From contig NZ_JAIVFN010000004.1 of assembly GCF_030015065.1 (NCBI RefSeq), forward strand, positions 1-64,000: 64,000 nt of DNA, read 5' to 3'. Shown here piece after piece: positions 16,888-25,789 of the stretch (its first letter is position 1; each line of letters starts with the position of its first letter). The position numbers were made by a program, and so were the translations under genes. The notes under the pieces were generated by a model. That model was given only the letters and a program-made list of their open reading frames with translations. It was not told the origin of the DNA and did no database searches. This stretch comes from Xanthobacter autotrophicus. GTDB lineage: Bacteria > Pseudomonadota > Alphaproteobacteria > Rhizobiales > Xanthobacteraceae.

Positions 16888-19328
16888 GGCTTGGGCTCCA
16901 GGTTGGTGAGATCGGGAATGAGGTCGGCGGCCCATCCGACATCGCGGGCGCGCAGCCAGGCGGACAGGAAGCCGTCGCGGCCATGCTCGGCGAGGATCGC
17001 CTCGATGGCGGCCTGATCAGTTTTCGAGGATGCCGCGCAGAGCGCGAGGGCGACTTCGGAGAGCCCCAACTCGAACAGCCGGTTGCCGCGCCGCGACTGG
17101 CAGTAATAGTCGCGCTTGGGTGTGGCCCGGCTGAGGATCTCGATCTGACGGTCGTTCAAGCCGAAGCGCCGGTAGATCGTGGTGATCTGGGGTTCGATCG
17201 CGCGTTCGTTCGGCAGCAAAAGGCGCGTCTGGCAGCTTTCGATGATGGCCGGAGCGATCGCGCTCCCATCGATGTCGGCCAGCGATTGCGTGGCGAAGAC
17301 GACCGACGCGTTCTTCTTGCGCAGCGTCTTCAGCCATTCGCGCAGTTGCGCCGCGAAGCCTTCATCGTCGAGCGCGAGCCAGCCTTCGTCGACGATCAGG
17401 AGCGTGGGCCGTCCATCCAGACGGTCGCCGATCCGATGGAAGAGATAGGCGAGGACCGCCGGCGCCGCGCCGCCGCCGATCAGCCCCTCGGTTTCAAAGG
17501 CCTGGACCGCAGCTTCCCCTAGCTGCTCGCCTTCGGCGTCCAGCAGCCGTCCGTAGGCACCGCCAACGCAAAAGGGGCGCAGCGCTTGCTTGAGATCGTT
17601 CGACTGGAGGAGGACGGCGAGGCCCGTCAGCGTGCGCTCTGTGATCGGCGCGGACGCCAGCGAGGTCAGCGCCGTCCAGAGATGTTCTTTCACCTCCGGC
17701 GTGATCGTGACGCTCTCGCGGGCAAGGATGGCGGCAATCCAGTCGGCTGCCCAGGCACGCTCATGGGTCTCGTGAACGCGTGCGAGTGGCTGGAGGGAGA
17801 CCGACGACGCGGCGCCGTCCGTCAGGCTGCCACCGAGGTCGTGCCAATCGCCTCCCATGGCGAGCGCGGCCGCGCGAATGGAGCCGCCGAAGTCGAAGGC
17901 GAAGACTTGGCTGCCCGGATAGCGCCGGAACTGAAGTGCGATGAGCGCGAGCAGCACGGACTTGCCCGCGCCTGTCGGCCCGACGACCAGTGTGTGGCCG
18001 ACGTCGCCGACATGCAGCGAAAAGCGGAACGGCGTGCTCCCTTCGGTCTTGCCGTACAGCAGCGGCGGCGCTCCGAAATGCTCGTCCCGTTCCGGCCCGG
18101 CCCAGACCGCCGAGAGCGGAATCATGTGGGCGAGGTTTAGAGTGGAGATCGGTGGCTGGCGGACGTTGGCGTAGACATGGCCGGGCAGCGAACCGAGCCA
18201 GGCATCGACGGCATTGATGGTCTCGGACATCGCGGTGAAGTCGCGGCCCTGGATCACCTTTTCCACGAGGCGCAACTTCTCGTCGGCGGTGCGCGGATCG
18301 GCGTCCCAGACTGTGACCGTGGCGGTCACATAGGCCTGACCGGCATAGTCGGCCCCAAGCTCCTGCAGGGCCATGTCGGCATCGGCGGCCTTGTTCGCAG
18401 CGTCCGTATCGACGAGTGCGGAGGCCTCGTTGGTCATTACCTCCTTCAGGATTGCGGCGATCGACTTGCGCTTGGCGAACCACTGCCGCCGGATGCGCGT
18501 CAGCAGTTTCGTAGCGTCCGTCTTGTCGAGGAGGATCGCCCGCGTGGACCAGCGATAGGGAAAGGCGAGCCGCTTGAGATCGTCGAGAATCCCTGGCGTC
18601 GTCGCCGTCGGAAAGCCGTTGATCGTCAGCACGCGCAGATGAGCGGCGCCGAGCCGTGGCTCGAGGCCGCCGGTCAACGGCTCATCGGCGAGAAGCGCAT
18701 CGAGGTAGATCGGCGTTTCGGGCACGCGGACGCGGTGGCGCTTCGTCGAGACGGTCGAGTGCAGGTAAGTCAGGGTCTCGGCGTCATCGAGCCACCGGCA
18801 TTCCGGCATGAAGCCATCGACGAGCTGGAGGACGCGGTTTGTGCGGTCAATGAAGGCCGCGAGGGCTTCATGGGGATCGACGCCGGACTGTTGGCGACCC
18901 TCGTAGAGCCAGGTCTCCGCCCGCGCGGCGTCCTCGGCAGGCGGGAGATAGAGAAAGGTCAGGAAGTAGCTCGACTCGTAATGCGCGTCCGCTTCCTCGA
19001 AGTCGGCCTTGCGCTCCGCATCAACGAGGGCGGAGGCGGCGTCCGCGAAGCGGCTTGCCGGATAGGAGGCGGCTTCGTGACGCTGCGCTTCGACGAAGAT
19101 CGCCCAGCACGAGCCCAGACGCCGGAAGGCGTTGTTGAGGCGACTGGCGACGGCCACCAGTTCAGCGGCCACAGCTGAGTCGAGATCGGGACCACGAAAA
19201 CGCGCGGTGCGCTGGAAGCTGCCATCCTTGTTGAGCACGACCCCTTCGCCGACCAGCGCCGCCCAGGGCAGGAAATCAGCGAGACGGGTCGCGGTACGGC
19301 GATATTCGGCGAGGTTCATCATGGCCAC
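16884..19328 (-). CDS. trbE: TrbE/VirB4 conjugal transfer ATPase
   Basis: 814 residues, the usual VirB4 length. The N-terminal CagE_TrbE_VirB domain (about 180-400) is followed by a RecA-like ATPase domain with Walker A GPTGAGKS at 450-457 and Walker B LLIVDEGWLAL. It powers pilus assembly and substrate transfer at the cytoplasmic face. The start is GTG 19328 or the in-frame ATG 19322, both close behind trbD. Confidence 0.95.
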   Translation of the reverse strand: MAMMNLAEYRRTATRLADFLPWAALVGEGVVLNKDGSFQRTARFRGPDLDSAVAAELVAVASRLNNAFRRLGSCWAIFVEAQRHEAASYPASRFADAASALVDAERKADFEEADAHYESSYFLTFLYLPPAEDAARAETWLYEGRQQSGVDPHEALAAFIDRTNRVLQLVDGFMPECRWLDDAETLTYLHSTVSTKRHRVRVPETPIYLDALLADEPLTGGLEPRLGAAHLRVLTINGFPTATTPGILDDLKRLAFPYRWSTRAILLDKTDATKLLTRIRRQWFAKRKSIAAILKEVMTNEASALVDTDAANKAADADMALQELGADYAGQAYVTATVTVWDADPRTADEKLRLVEKVIQGRDFTAMSETINAVDAWLGSLPGHVYANVRQPPISTLNLAHMIPLSAVWAGPERDEHFGAPPLLYGKTEGSTPFRFSLHVGDVGHTLVVGPTGAGKSVLLALIALQFRRYPGSQVFAFDFGGSIRAAALAMGGDWHDLGGSLTDGAASSVSLQPLARVHETHERAWAADWIAAILARESVTITPEVKEHLWTALTSLASAPITERTLTGLAVLLQSNDLKQALRPFCVGGAYGRLLDAEGEQLGEAAVQAFETEGLIGGGAAPAVLAYLFHRIGDRLDGRPTLLIVDEGWLALDDEGFAAQLREWLKTLRKKNASVVFATQSLADIDGSAIAPAIIESCQTRLLLPNERAIEPQITTIYRRFGLNDRQIEILSRATPKRDYYCQSRRGNRLFELGLSEVALALCAASSKTDQAAIEAILAEHGRDGFLSAWLRARDVGWAADLIPDLTNLEPKP

Positions 19329-19331
19329 GCC

Positions 19332-19613
19332 TCACACCGAGAGATGGCCCGGAATGCGCAGATGCCGGCGGCCCACTTCGACAAAGAGCGGATCGCGCTT
19401 TGCTGCCCAAACGGCGGCGAAATGGCCGATCGCCCAAATGAGGAGACCAACCAGCCATAGCCGCAATCCGAGACCGACAGCGCCGGCGAGTGTGCCGTTC
19501 ATGATGGCGATGCTGCGCGGTGCGCCGCCCAGCAGGATATGCTCGGTCAGCGCGCGGTGGACCGGAACCGAGAAGCCCGCGACCTCATCGGGATGTTGCA
19601 GGAGGCCCGCCAT
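19332..19613 (-). CDS. trbD: TrbD/VirB3 conjugal transfer protein
   Basis: 93 residues with a central hydrophobic hairpin (about residues 38-70) and the VPVHRALTEHILLGGAPR segment near the N terminus, which is typical of VirB3 proteins. VirB3 works with the VirB4 ATPase at the inner membrane. Its ATG overlaps the trbC stop as TGATG. Confidence 0.92.
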   Translation of the reverse strand: MAGLLQHPDEVAGFSVPVHRALTEHILLGGAPRSIAIMNGTLAGAVGLGLRLWLVGLLIWAIGHFAAVWAAKRDPLFVEVGRRHLRIPGHLSV

Positions 19614-19945
19614 CAGACGAGTGCCCCGCCGCCGAATGAGAAGAACGACAGGAAGAAGCTGGACGCCGCGAAGGCGATCGACAGGCCGAAGACGATCTGG
19701 ATGAGACGCCGAAATCCTCCGCTCGTGTCGCCGAACGCCAGCGTCAAGCCTGTGACGATGATGATGATCACCGCGATAATCTTGGCGACCGGTCCCTCGA
19801 TCGACTGGAGGATGGACTGCAGCGGCGCTTCCCAGGGCATCGAGGAGCCGGATGCGTGGGCGGCGGGCGCCAGAAGAAAGCTTAGGGTCAGCGCCGTGGC
19901 GGCAGTTGCGAGGCGCTGATGGCCGCGCGCGATATGTCGGATCAT
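19613..19945 (-). CDS. trbC: TrbC/VirB2 pilin
   Basis: 110 residues. A long signal peptide ends near PAAHASG (about residue 36) and is followed by two hydrophobic helices (about 54-72 and 80-105), the standard pilin layout of TrbC/VirB2, which builds the conjugative pilus. ATG 19945 is chosen because the signal peptide begins here and it overlaps the trbB stop as ATGA; the longer frame upstream is Arg-rich noise over trbB. Confidence 0.92.
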   Translation of the reverse strand: MIRHIARGHQRLATAATALTLSFLLAPAAHASGSSMPWEAPLQSILQSIEGPVAKIIAVIIIIVTGLTLAFGDTSGGFRRLIQIVFGLSIAFAASSFFLSFFSFGGGALV

Positions 19946-20931
19946 GCGGGTTCTCCTTTTGGGTCGGGAGGCTGGGTTGCGGGGGAAAGGCGGTAGTCGG
20001 TGTCCGTCCCGAGCCCTTCGACGCGGGCGAGTTCTGTGAGACGCCGCGCAGCGCCGCGGCCGGAGAGCACGGCCACCAGATCGATGGTCTCGGCGATCAG
20101 CGCCCGGGGGACGGTGACGACAGCTTCCTGGATGAGCTGCTCGAGGCGGCGCAGCGCGCCGAGCGCGGTGCCCGCGTGGATCGTCCCGATCCCGCCAGGA
20201 TGGCCGGTGCCCCAAGCTTTCAGGAGATCGAGCGCCTCAGACCCACGCACCTCGCCGATCGGTATCCGATCCGGCCGCAGCCGCAGCGAGGAGCGCACGA
20301 GGTCGGACAGGGTCGCGACGCCGTCCTTGGTGCGCATGGCGATGGTGTTCTGCGCCCGGCATTGCAGCTCGCGGGTGTCTTCGATGACGATGACGCGGTC
20401 GGTTGTCTTCGCGACCTCGGCCAGCAGGGCATTGGTCAGCGTGGTCTTGCCGGTGCTGGTTCCGCCGGCGACGAGGATGTTGGCGCGCGCTGCGACCGCC
20501 TGCCGGAGGATGACGGCTTGGTCGGCCGTCATGATGCTGGCGGCGACATAGTCGTCGAGCGTGAAGACGGCGACTGCAGGCTTGCGAATCGCGAAGACCG
20601 GAGCCGTTACGACCGGCGGCAGCAGGCCTTCGAAGCGCTCGCCGGTTTCGGGCAGTTCAGCCGAGACACGCGGCCGTCGGTCATGCACCTCGGCACCGAC
20701 ATGATGGGCGACGAGGCGGATGATGCGTTCGCCATCTGCGGCCGAAAGTCGTTCCCCCGTATCGGACAGGCCGTCAGAGAGCCGGTCGACCCAGAGCCGC
20801 CCATCGGGGTTGAGCATGACCTCGACGATCGCGGGGTCTTCCAGGAATCGGGCGACCGCAGGCCCCAGCGCGGTGCGCAGCATGCGTGCACCGCGTGAGG
20901 CTGCTTCCGATTGCTGATGGTTGACCGCCAC
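19942..20931 (-). CDS. trbB: TrbB/VirB11 conjugal transfer ATPase
   Basis: 329 residues. Hexameric secretion ATPase with Walker [10 protein letters not shown] at 156-164, Asp box [12 protein letters not shown], and the [21 protein letters not shown] block (His box) typical of VirB11. GTG 20931 is the start, with GGGGAC upstream. It is the first gene of the trb block as seen here; the usual partner genes upstream are displaced by the hipBA operon. Confidence 0.94.
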   Translation of the reverse strand: MAVNHQQSEAASRGARMLRTALGPAVARFLEDPAIVEVMLNPDGRLWVDRLSDGLSDTGERLSAADGERIIRLVAHHVGAEVHDRRPRVSAELPETGERFEGLLPPVVTAPVFAIRKPAVAVFTLDDYVAASIMTADQAVILRQAVAARANILVAGGTSTGKTTLTNALLAEVAKTTDRVIVIEDTRELQCRAQNTIAMRTKDGVATLSDLVRSSLRLRPDRIPIGEVRGSEALDLLKAWGTGHPGGIGTIHAGTALGALRRLEQLIQEAVVTVPRALIAETIDLVAVLSGRGAARRLTELARVEGLGTDTDYRLSPATQPPDPKGEPA

Positions 20932-21233
20932 GTCGTCCCCGTTCGCTTGCGGGCCCGCGCGATGCGCGGCCCTGGATCGGGGATGAGTAAGAAAGGCAGG
21001 AATTGGGGCGTTGCAACAACGCTCAGGGGGTCATCGTACTGTGGCGAAGAAAGACAGGTGATCGGCGGACCGGCGTCGAGCCGCGGCAGCATCTGAGGCT
21101 CCCGACCGGCGCGTTTTCCCGAGCGGGAATAATTCAGACCCAGGAGCTACCCTGAGGCGCAAGCTTTCCCGAGCGGGAAATTCTTATAGACATTCTTCAG
21201 AAATCCATGATACTTTCCCGTTCGGTAAATATC
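20932..21233. other. Divergent control region between trbB and hipB
   Basis: About 300 bases without a gene. It must contain the leftward promoter of the trb operon and the rightward promoter of hipB. Visible elements are a GCGTTG-CAA-CAACGC inverted repeat near 21009-21023 and three spaced TTTCCCG-containing palindromes described separately. Confidence 0.6.
21116..21229 (+). promoter_or_regulatory. Three palindromic operators upstream of hipB
   Basis: Three copies of a 16-base palindrome precede hipB: TTCCCG-AG-CGGGAA (21116-21129), TTTCCCG-AG-CGGGAAA (21165-21180) and TTTCCCG-TT-CGGTAAA (21214-21229, one mismatch). Their centres are about 50 bases apart. HipB antitoxins bind several palindromes in their own promoter with HipA as corepressor, so these are very likely the operators of this hip operon. 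The most distal copy also lies close to the trbB promoter region. Confidence 0.75.
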
Positions 21234-21476
21234 ATGACCAGACGCAACCTCACCACCGCCGAGATCGGCGACATTGTCCGGACAACCCGCAAGGCCGCTG
21301 GCCTGCGGCAGGACGAGCTTGCCGGCGCAGCTGGCGTCGGCCTGCGCTTCATCGTCGATCTCGAAGCGGGCAAGTCGACCGCGCAGATCGGCAAGACACT
21401 TCAGGTCCTAGCCGCGTTGGGCTGCTCGCTCGATATCACACCGCCGCCCGATCCCAAAGGAGCGCGGAAGGGATGA
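21234..21476 (+). CDS. hipB: HipB-like XRE antitoxin and repressor
   Basis: 80 residues with one XRE helix-turn-helix (about residues 6-62: EIGDIVRTTRKAAGLRQDEL, then the recognition part GLRFIVDLEAGKSTAQIG), as in HipB-type antitoxins. It should repress the operon and neutralise HipA. ATG 21234 is chosen since the helix-turn-helix starts just after; the upstream reading crosses the third palindrome. The stop overlaps hipA as ATGA. Confidence 0.88.
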   Translation: MTRRNLTTAEIGDIVRTTRKAAGLRQDELAGAAGVGLRFIVDLEAGKSTAQIGKTLQVLAALGCSLDITPPPDPKGARKG

Positions 21477-22792
21477 CGCGCACCCTCGATATCTGGTGGG
21501 ACGGGCGCCTGGTGGGTCAGCTGACGCAGGACAAGCACGGTGAACTCGGCTTCGCCTATGCGCTGGAGTGGCTGAGTGATGAGGCGGCGCAGCCCTTGTC
21601 CGCCTCACTGCCAAAGCGGGCGGAGCCGTTCAGTCGTCGCGAGTGCAGACCGTTTTTCGGCGGTCTCTTGCCGGAGGAAAGCCAGCGCGACGCTGCGGCT
21701 CAGGCACTCGGCGTGTCGCGCGCCAATGATTTCGCCCTTCTTGATCGCCTCGGCGGCGATGTGGCAGGCGCGCTCCAGCTTCTGCCGCCCGGCGAAGTAC
21801 CGGCCACTCTTGCCCCCGATCAAAGGCCAACCCGGCTTGACGATGCGGGCCTGATCCGGGTGCTGGACGCGCTGCCCGTCCGCCCATTGCTCGCAGGCGA
21901 GGAAGGACTCCGTCTCTCTCTCGCTGGCGCGCAATCGAAGGTGCCTGTGGTTCTGGTGGACGGGGCGGTGGCGTTGCCTGCGCCGGGCCAGCCCACGACG
22001 CATATTCTCAAGCCGCCAATATCCCGCTTCACGGCCACGACCGAGAACGAGGCGTTCGTGATGCGCCTTGCTGCCGCAATTGGTCTCGATGTCGCGCCGG
22101 TGGAAGCGCGCATTGTTCAGGATCGAACGTTTCTGCTGGTCCAGCGCTATGACCGCGTCATCGGCGACGATGAAGGGGTGCGTCGCATCCACCAGGAAGA
22201 TTTCTGCCAGGCGCTCGGCGTGCCACCGGAGACCAAATATGCGAGCGAAGGTGGCCCGACCTTCAAGGATTGCTTCGCGCTGCTCCGCCGCGTCGCCGCA
22301 AGGCCCGCTGTCGATGTCCTGAAGCTTCTCGATGCGGTGATCTTCAATGTGATCGCCGGGAACGCCGACGCACACGGCAAAAATTTCTCGATCCTCTATG
22401 ACGCCGAAGGTCCACGCCTCGCCCCGCTCTATGATTTGCTTGCGACCGTCGCCTATCCCGATCTGTCGCCGAAATTCGCCATGAAGATCGGGAAACGGGC
22501 GACGCTTGCCGAACTGGACGCGAAGGGGTGGGCAGCGTTCGCGGCGGAAGCGGGTGTCGGCCTGCCGCTGATACGCAGGCGGATCGCGGAGATCAGCAAA
22601 GGCATGATTGCGCGAACAGGCCAGGTTGCCGCCGAGTTGGTGCGCCCCGGCTTCGATCGGGCGGCCATCGAAAGCCTTGCCGCGATGGTCCGCGAACGAG
22701 CGGAGCGCTGCGCACTGACAGTGGTGGAGCCCGGCCGCTCGGCCAGCCATCTGCGCGATGGGGAGAATGTCGAAGGGAGCAATGGCCAATGA
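21473..22792 (+). CDS. hipA: HipA-like serine/threonine kinase toxin
   Basis: 439 residues, full length. The N-terminal couple_HipA domain (about 5-105, with FFGGLLPEE) is followed by the HipA kinase domain: SLAGAQSKVPV (P-loop with the regulatory Ser), the conserved THILKPP lysine strand, ENEAF, and GNADAHGKNFS with catalytic Asp299. Known HipA kinases phosphorylate aminoacyl-tRNA synthetases (GltX in E. coli) and stop translation. All key residues look intact. Start overlaps hipB and stop overlaps the next gene, each as ATGA. Confidence 0.92.
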   Translation: MTRTLDIWWDGRLVGQLTQDKHGELGFAYALEWLSDEAAQPLSASLPKRAEPFSRRECRPFFGGLLPEESQRDAAAQALGVSRANDFALLDRLGGDVAGALQLLPPGEVPATLAPDQRPTRLDDAGLIRVLDALPVRPLLAGEEGLRLSLAGAQSKVPVVLVDGAVALPAPGQPTTHILKPPISRFTATTENEAFVMRLAAAIGLDVAPVEARIVQDRTFLLVQRYDRVIGDDEGVRRIHQEDFCQALGVPPETKYASEGGPTFKDCFALLRRVAARPAVDVLKLLDAVIFNVIAGNADAHGKNFSILYDAEGPRLAPLYDLLATVAYPDLSPKFAMKIGKRATLAELDAKGWAAFAAEAGVGLPLIRRRIAEISKGMIARTGQVAAELVRPGFDRAAIESLAAMVRERAERCALTVVEPGRSASHLRDGENVEGSNGQ

Positions 22793-23325
22793 CATTTCTC
22801 TACTTCGCTTATGGCTCCAACATGTTGCCGGCACGTCTGCTTGGCCGTTGCCCGTCGGCGAAGGTCGTCAGGACGGGAGTTGCACGCGCCTGGAGTCTTG
22901 CGTTTTCGAAGGCGAGTAAGGACGGTTCAGGAAAGGCGACCCTGGTTATCGCCCCGAATTCTGCCGTGCCCGGGGTCATTTTCGAGATTGATCTGGCCGA
23001 ACGAGAGCGGTTGGACCGGCACGAGGGGGTAGGCTCTGGCTACCGGCGCGACGACACTTTCGCCATCGAGGGAAGCACCGTTCCGGCGAGCAGCTATCTG
23101 GGCACCTCGTTGGACCACACATTACGGCCTTTCGATTGGTACCTCGCGACCGTCATTGCCGGCGCCGAATATCATGGGCTGGCCACAGCTCATGTCGCCG
23201 CGCTGAGGGGCACGCGCTTCGTCGAGGATACCGAATTGGGTCGAAGGACCCGCGTCGAAGCCATTGAGGCGATGCGAGAGCATGGCATTGAGGATTACCG
23301 AACTCTCCTTGAACGCCTGGGATAA
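22789..23325 (+). CDS. Gamma-glutamylcyclotransferase-like protein, third gene of hip operon
   Basis: 178 residues beginning with the signature YFAYGSNM, which forms the active-site loop of the GGCT/BtrG/AIG2 fold; the FEIDLAERERLDRHEGV segment supplies the conserved catalytic Glu region. Such enzymes cyclise gamma-glutamyl amines or peptides to 5-oxoproline. ATG 22789 overlaps the hipA stop as ATGA, so the gene is translationally coupled to the toxin. Its role with HipBA is unknown; removal of a gamma-glutamyl mark or glutathione metabolism are possible. Confidence 0.85.
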   Translation: MTFLYFAYGSNMLPARLLGRCPSAKVVRTGVARAWSLAFSKASKDGSGKATLVIAPNSAVPGVIFEIDLAERERLDRHEGVGSGYRRDDTFAIEGSTVPASSYLGTSLDHTLRPFDWYLATVIAGAEYHGLATAHVAALRGTRFVEDTELGRRTRVEAIEAMREHGIEDYRTLLERLG

Positions 23326-23343
23326 GCCACTCCGAACGGTACG

Positions 23344-23766
23344 TTAGCCATCTGGTGCGTCCACCCCGCTGATATCGTCGGGAATCTCCCTCAAGAAGCT
23401 CTGCCCCTTTTGCAGGCGCCGCCCTAGCGTCTCGATGAATCCCTCGTAGCGTTCCCGCCCTTTGGCCTGTGCTGATGCTTGAGCATCGTTCGGCAAGGGC
23501 GGCGTGATCGTCAGCCAGAACCGGACGAAGAGGGCCAGTGTCTCTGCGGTCACGCCGAGGTCGCGCTCCAAGCGCTGGACCTGGCGCGACAGGCGATCGA
23601 GGCGGCGCGCGAACGCGGCCTCGCGCTTGTCCGCGCCATCAGGTGACAGGAATGACGCAACCGCCGCTTCGACGATCGCGGAGCGGGAGAGCTTCTTGCG
23701 GTCGGCGAGATCGGCGATCTGGCGGAGCATCTCGGGCGGGAAATAAACGTTCATCCGGTCGCGCAT
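23344..23766 (-). CDS. CopG-family ribbon-helix-helix protein
   Basis: 140 residues. An N-terminal ribbon-helix-helix (RMNVYFPPEMLRQIADLA, then KKLSRSAIVEAAVASFL) is followed by a predicted helical region with repeated Arg/Leu heptads. Genes of this kind follow traG in alphaproteobacterial ICEs and probably regulate transfer genes or assist the relaxosome. ATG 23766 is chosen because the domain starts there; it lies seven bases after the traG stop. Its 3' end converges with the hip operon. Confidence 0.85.
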   Translation of the reverse strand: MRDRMNVYFPPEMLRQIADLADRKKLSRSAIVEAAVASFLSPDGADKREAAFARRLDRLSRQVQRLERDLGVTAETLALFVRFWLTITPPLPNDAQASAQAKGRERYEGFIETLGRRLQKGQSFLREIPDDISGVDAPDG

Positions 23767-23773
23767 GGTTGCC

Positions 23774-25762
23774 TCACAGATCGATGCCGTCATTGGGATC
23801 GAGCGCGACCTGTCTCGCCACGCCGCGCATCTGCTGGCGCAGCGCCTGACGCTGCCGCGCCGCGTCTTCCGGCTCATCGTCCAGCATGATGGAAAACTCG
23901 TCGGCCGCGGCAGGTCCGGTTGTTTCCTTGGCGATCGCGACATGGTCGGGCAGCTCCGGCTCGCGCCGCAGCCCGCCATTGGCAGCGTCCTCCGCCTTGT
24001 CGAGCTCAGCCGCGAGCACTGCGTCGGGCCGCTGCGGCTTCAACTCGGACCAGGCATCCTTTCGGGCCGAACGCCCACATTTCGCTGGGTCGGGCGATGG
24101 CAGGATGCGCTCCTTGAAGCGGCGATCCTCGAAGTAACGGGCCTTCTTGGCTCGGATGGGATGGACACCGGCGGCCATGACGATCTCGTCTGTGGCCGGC
24201 AGCTGCATCACCTCGCCGGGTGTGAGGAGCGGTCGTGCCGTCTCCGAGCGCGAGACCATCAGATGACCGAGCCAGGGGCTGAGCCGATGCCCGGCATAGT
24301 TCCGCATCGCCTTCATCTCGGTCGCCGTACCGAGGGCGTCGCTCACGCGCTTGGCGGTGCGTTCGTCATTGGTGGCGAAGCTCACGCGCACGTGGCAGTT
24401 GTCGAGGATCGCGTTGTTCGGGCCATAGGCCTTTTCGATCTGGTTCAGCGACTGGGCGATGAGGAATGACTTCAGGCCGTAACCCGCCATGAAGGCGAGC
24501 GCGCTCTCGAAGAAGTCGAGGCGGCCGAGAGCTGGAAACTCGTCCAGCATCATTAGCACGCGATGCCGCCGGTCTCGCGCATGCAGATCCTCGGTCAGGC
24601 GTCGGCCGATCTGGTTGAGCACGAGCCGGATCAACGGCTTCGTCCGGGAGATGTCGGATGGCGGAACCACGAGGTAGAGCGTTGCTGGCTTCTCATCGGC
24701 GATGAGGTCGGCGATCCGCCAGTCGCAGCGGCGCGTCACTTCCGCCACCACCGGGTCGCGATAGAGGCCCAAGAAGGACATGGCGGTGGACAGGACGCCC
24801 GAGCGCTCGTTGTCGCTCTTGTTGAGGAGCTCGCGCGCCGTCGATGCCACGACGGGATGAGGGCCGCTGGGTCCGAGATGCGGCGTCGTCATCATCGCCT
24901 TCAGCGTGGCTTCGATCGGACGGCGCGGGTCCGACAGGAAGGAGGCGACACCGGCGAGCGTCTTCTCCTCTTCCGCGTACAGCACATGCAGGATGGCGCC
25001 GACGAGCAAAGAATGGCTCGTCTTCTCCCAGTGATTGCGCTTGTCGAGCGAGCCCTCGGGATCGACGAGAACGTCGGCGACATTCTGCACGTCGCGGACT
25101 TCCCACTCGCCGCGTCGCACTTCCAGGAGCGGGTTGTAGGCGGCCGATTTGGCGTTGGTGGGATCGAACAGCAGGACGCGGCCGTGCCTCGCGCGGAAGC
25201 CGGCGGTCAGCTGCCAGTTCTCGCCCTTGATGTCGTGGACGATGGCGGAGCCCGGCCACGTGAGGAGCGTGGGAACGACGAGGCCGACACCCTTGCCCGA
25301 TCGGGTCGGTGCGAAGCACAGGACATGCTCCGGTCCATCGTGCCGGAGATAGGCGTCGCCGAGCTTGCCGAGGACGACGCCATCGGGTCCGAGCAGGCCC
25401 GCTGCCTTCACCTCCCGGAGTTCAGCCCAGCGGGCCGAGCCATAGGTCTCGACATTCTTCGCCTCACGGGCACGCCATACCGACATCGCGATGGCGACGG
25501 CGATGGAGATGAAGCCGCCTGAGGCGGCGATCATTGCGCCTTCAACAAAGATCGGCGGGGCATAGGCGTCGTAGAAATACCACCACCAGAAGAAAGCAGG
25601 CGGGTAGTAGATTGGCCAACCCGCCAGCTCGAACCACGGCGTGCCGAGCTGAGCCTGAAAGCCGAGCCGCCAGGCGGTCCATTGGGTCGCGCCCCAGGTC
25701 GTGAGCAGCACGATGAGGAACACGGTGGTGATCTGGCCCCAGAGGATTTTCGTCGCGGACAT
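23774..25762 (-). CDS. traG: TraG/VirD4 type IV coupling protein
   Basis: 662 residues. Two N-terminal membrane segments (about residues 8-28 and 72-94) anchor a cytoplasmic ATPase with Walker A TRSGKG at 153-158 and Walker B VLMMLDEFPALGR. The coupling protein brings the relaxase-DNA complex to the secretion channel. It lies between the relaxase gene and the CopG-like gene on the same strand, as is usual for this ICE class. Confidence 0.95.
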   Translation of the reverse strand: MSATKILWGQITTVFLIVLLTTWGATQWTAWRLGFQAQLGTPWFELAGWPIYYPPAFFWWWYFYDAYAPPIFVEGAMIAASGGFISIAVAIAMSVWRAREAKNVETYGSARWAELREVKAAGLLGPDGVVLGKLGDAYLRHDGPEHVLCFAPTRSGKGVGLVVPTLLTWPGSAIVHDIKGENWQLTAGFRARHGRVLLFDPTNAKSAAYNPLLEVRRGEWEVRDVQNVADVLVDPEGSLDKRNHWEKTSHSLLVGAILHVLYAEEEKTLAGVASFLSDPRRPIEATLKAMMTTPHLGPSGPHPVVASTARELLNKSDNERSGVLSTAMSFLGLYRDPVVAEVTRRCDWRIADLIADEKPATLYLVVPPSDISRTKPLIRLVLNQIGRRLTEDLHARDRRHRVLMMLDEFPALGRLDFFESALAFMAGYGLKSFLIAQSLNQIEKAYGPNNAILDNCHVRVSFATNDERTAKRVSDALGTATEMKAMRNYAGHRLSPWLGHLMVSRSETARPLLTPGEVMQLPATDEIVMAAGVHPIRAKKARYFEDRRFKERILPSPDPAKCGRSARKDAWSELKPQRPDAVLAAELDKAEDAANGGLRREPELPDHVAIAKETTGPAAADEFSIMLDDEPEDAARQRQALRQQMRGVARQVALDPNDGIDL

Positions 25763-25789
25763 CGGCGGCGGTCCTTTCTTCCTTGCTGG

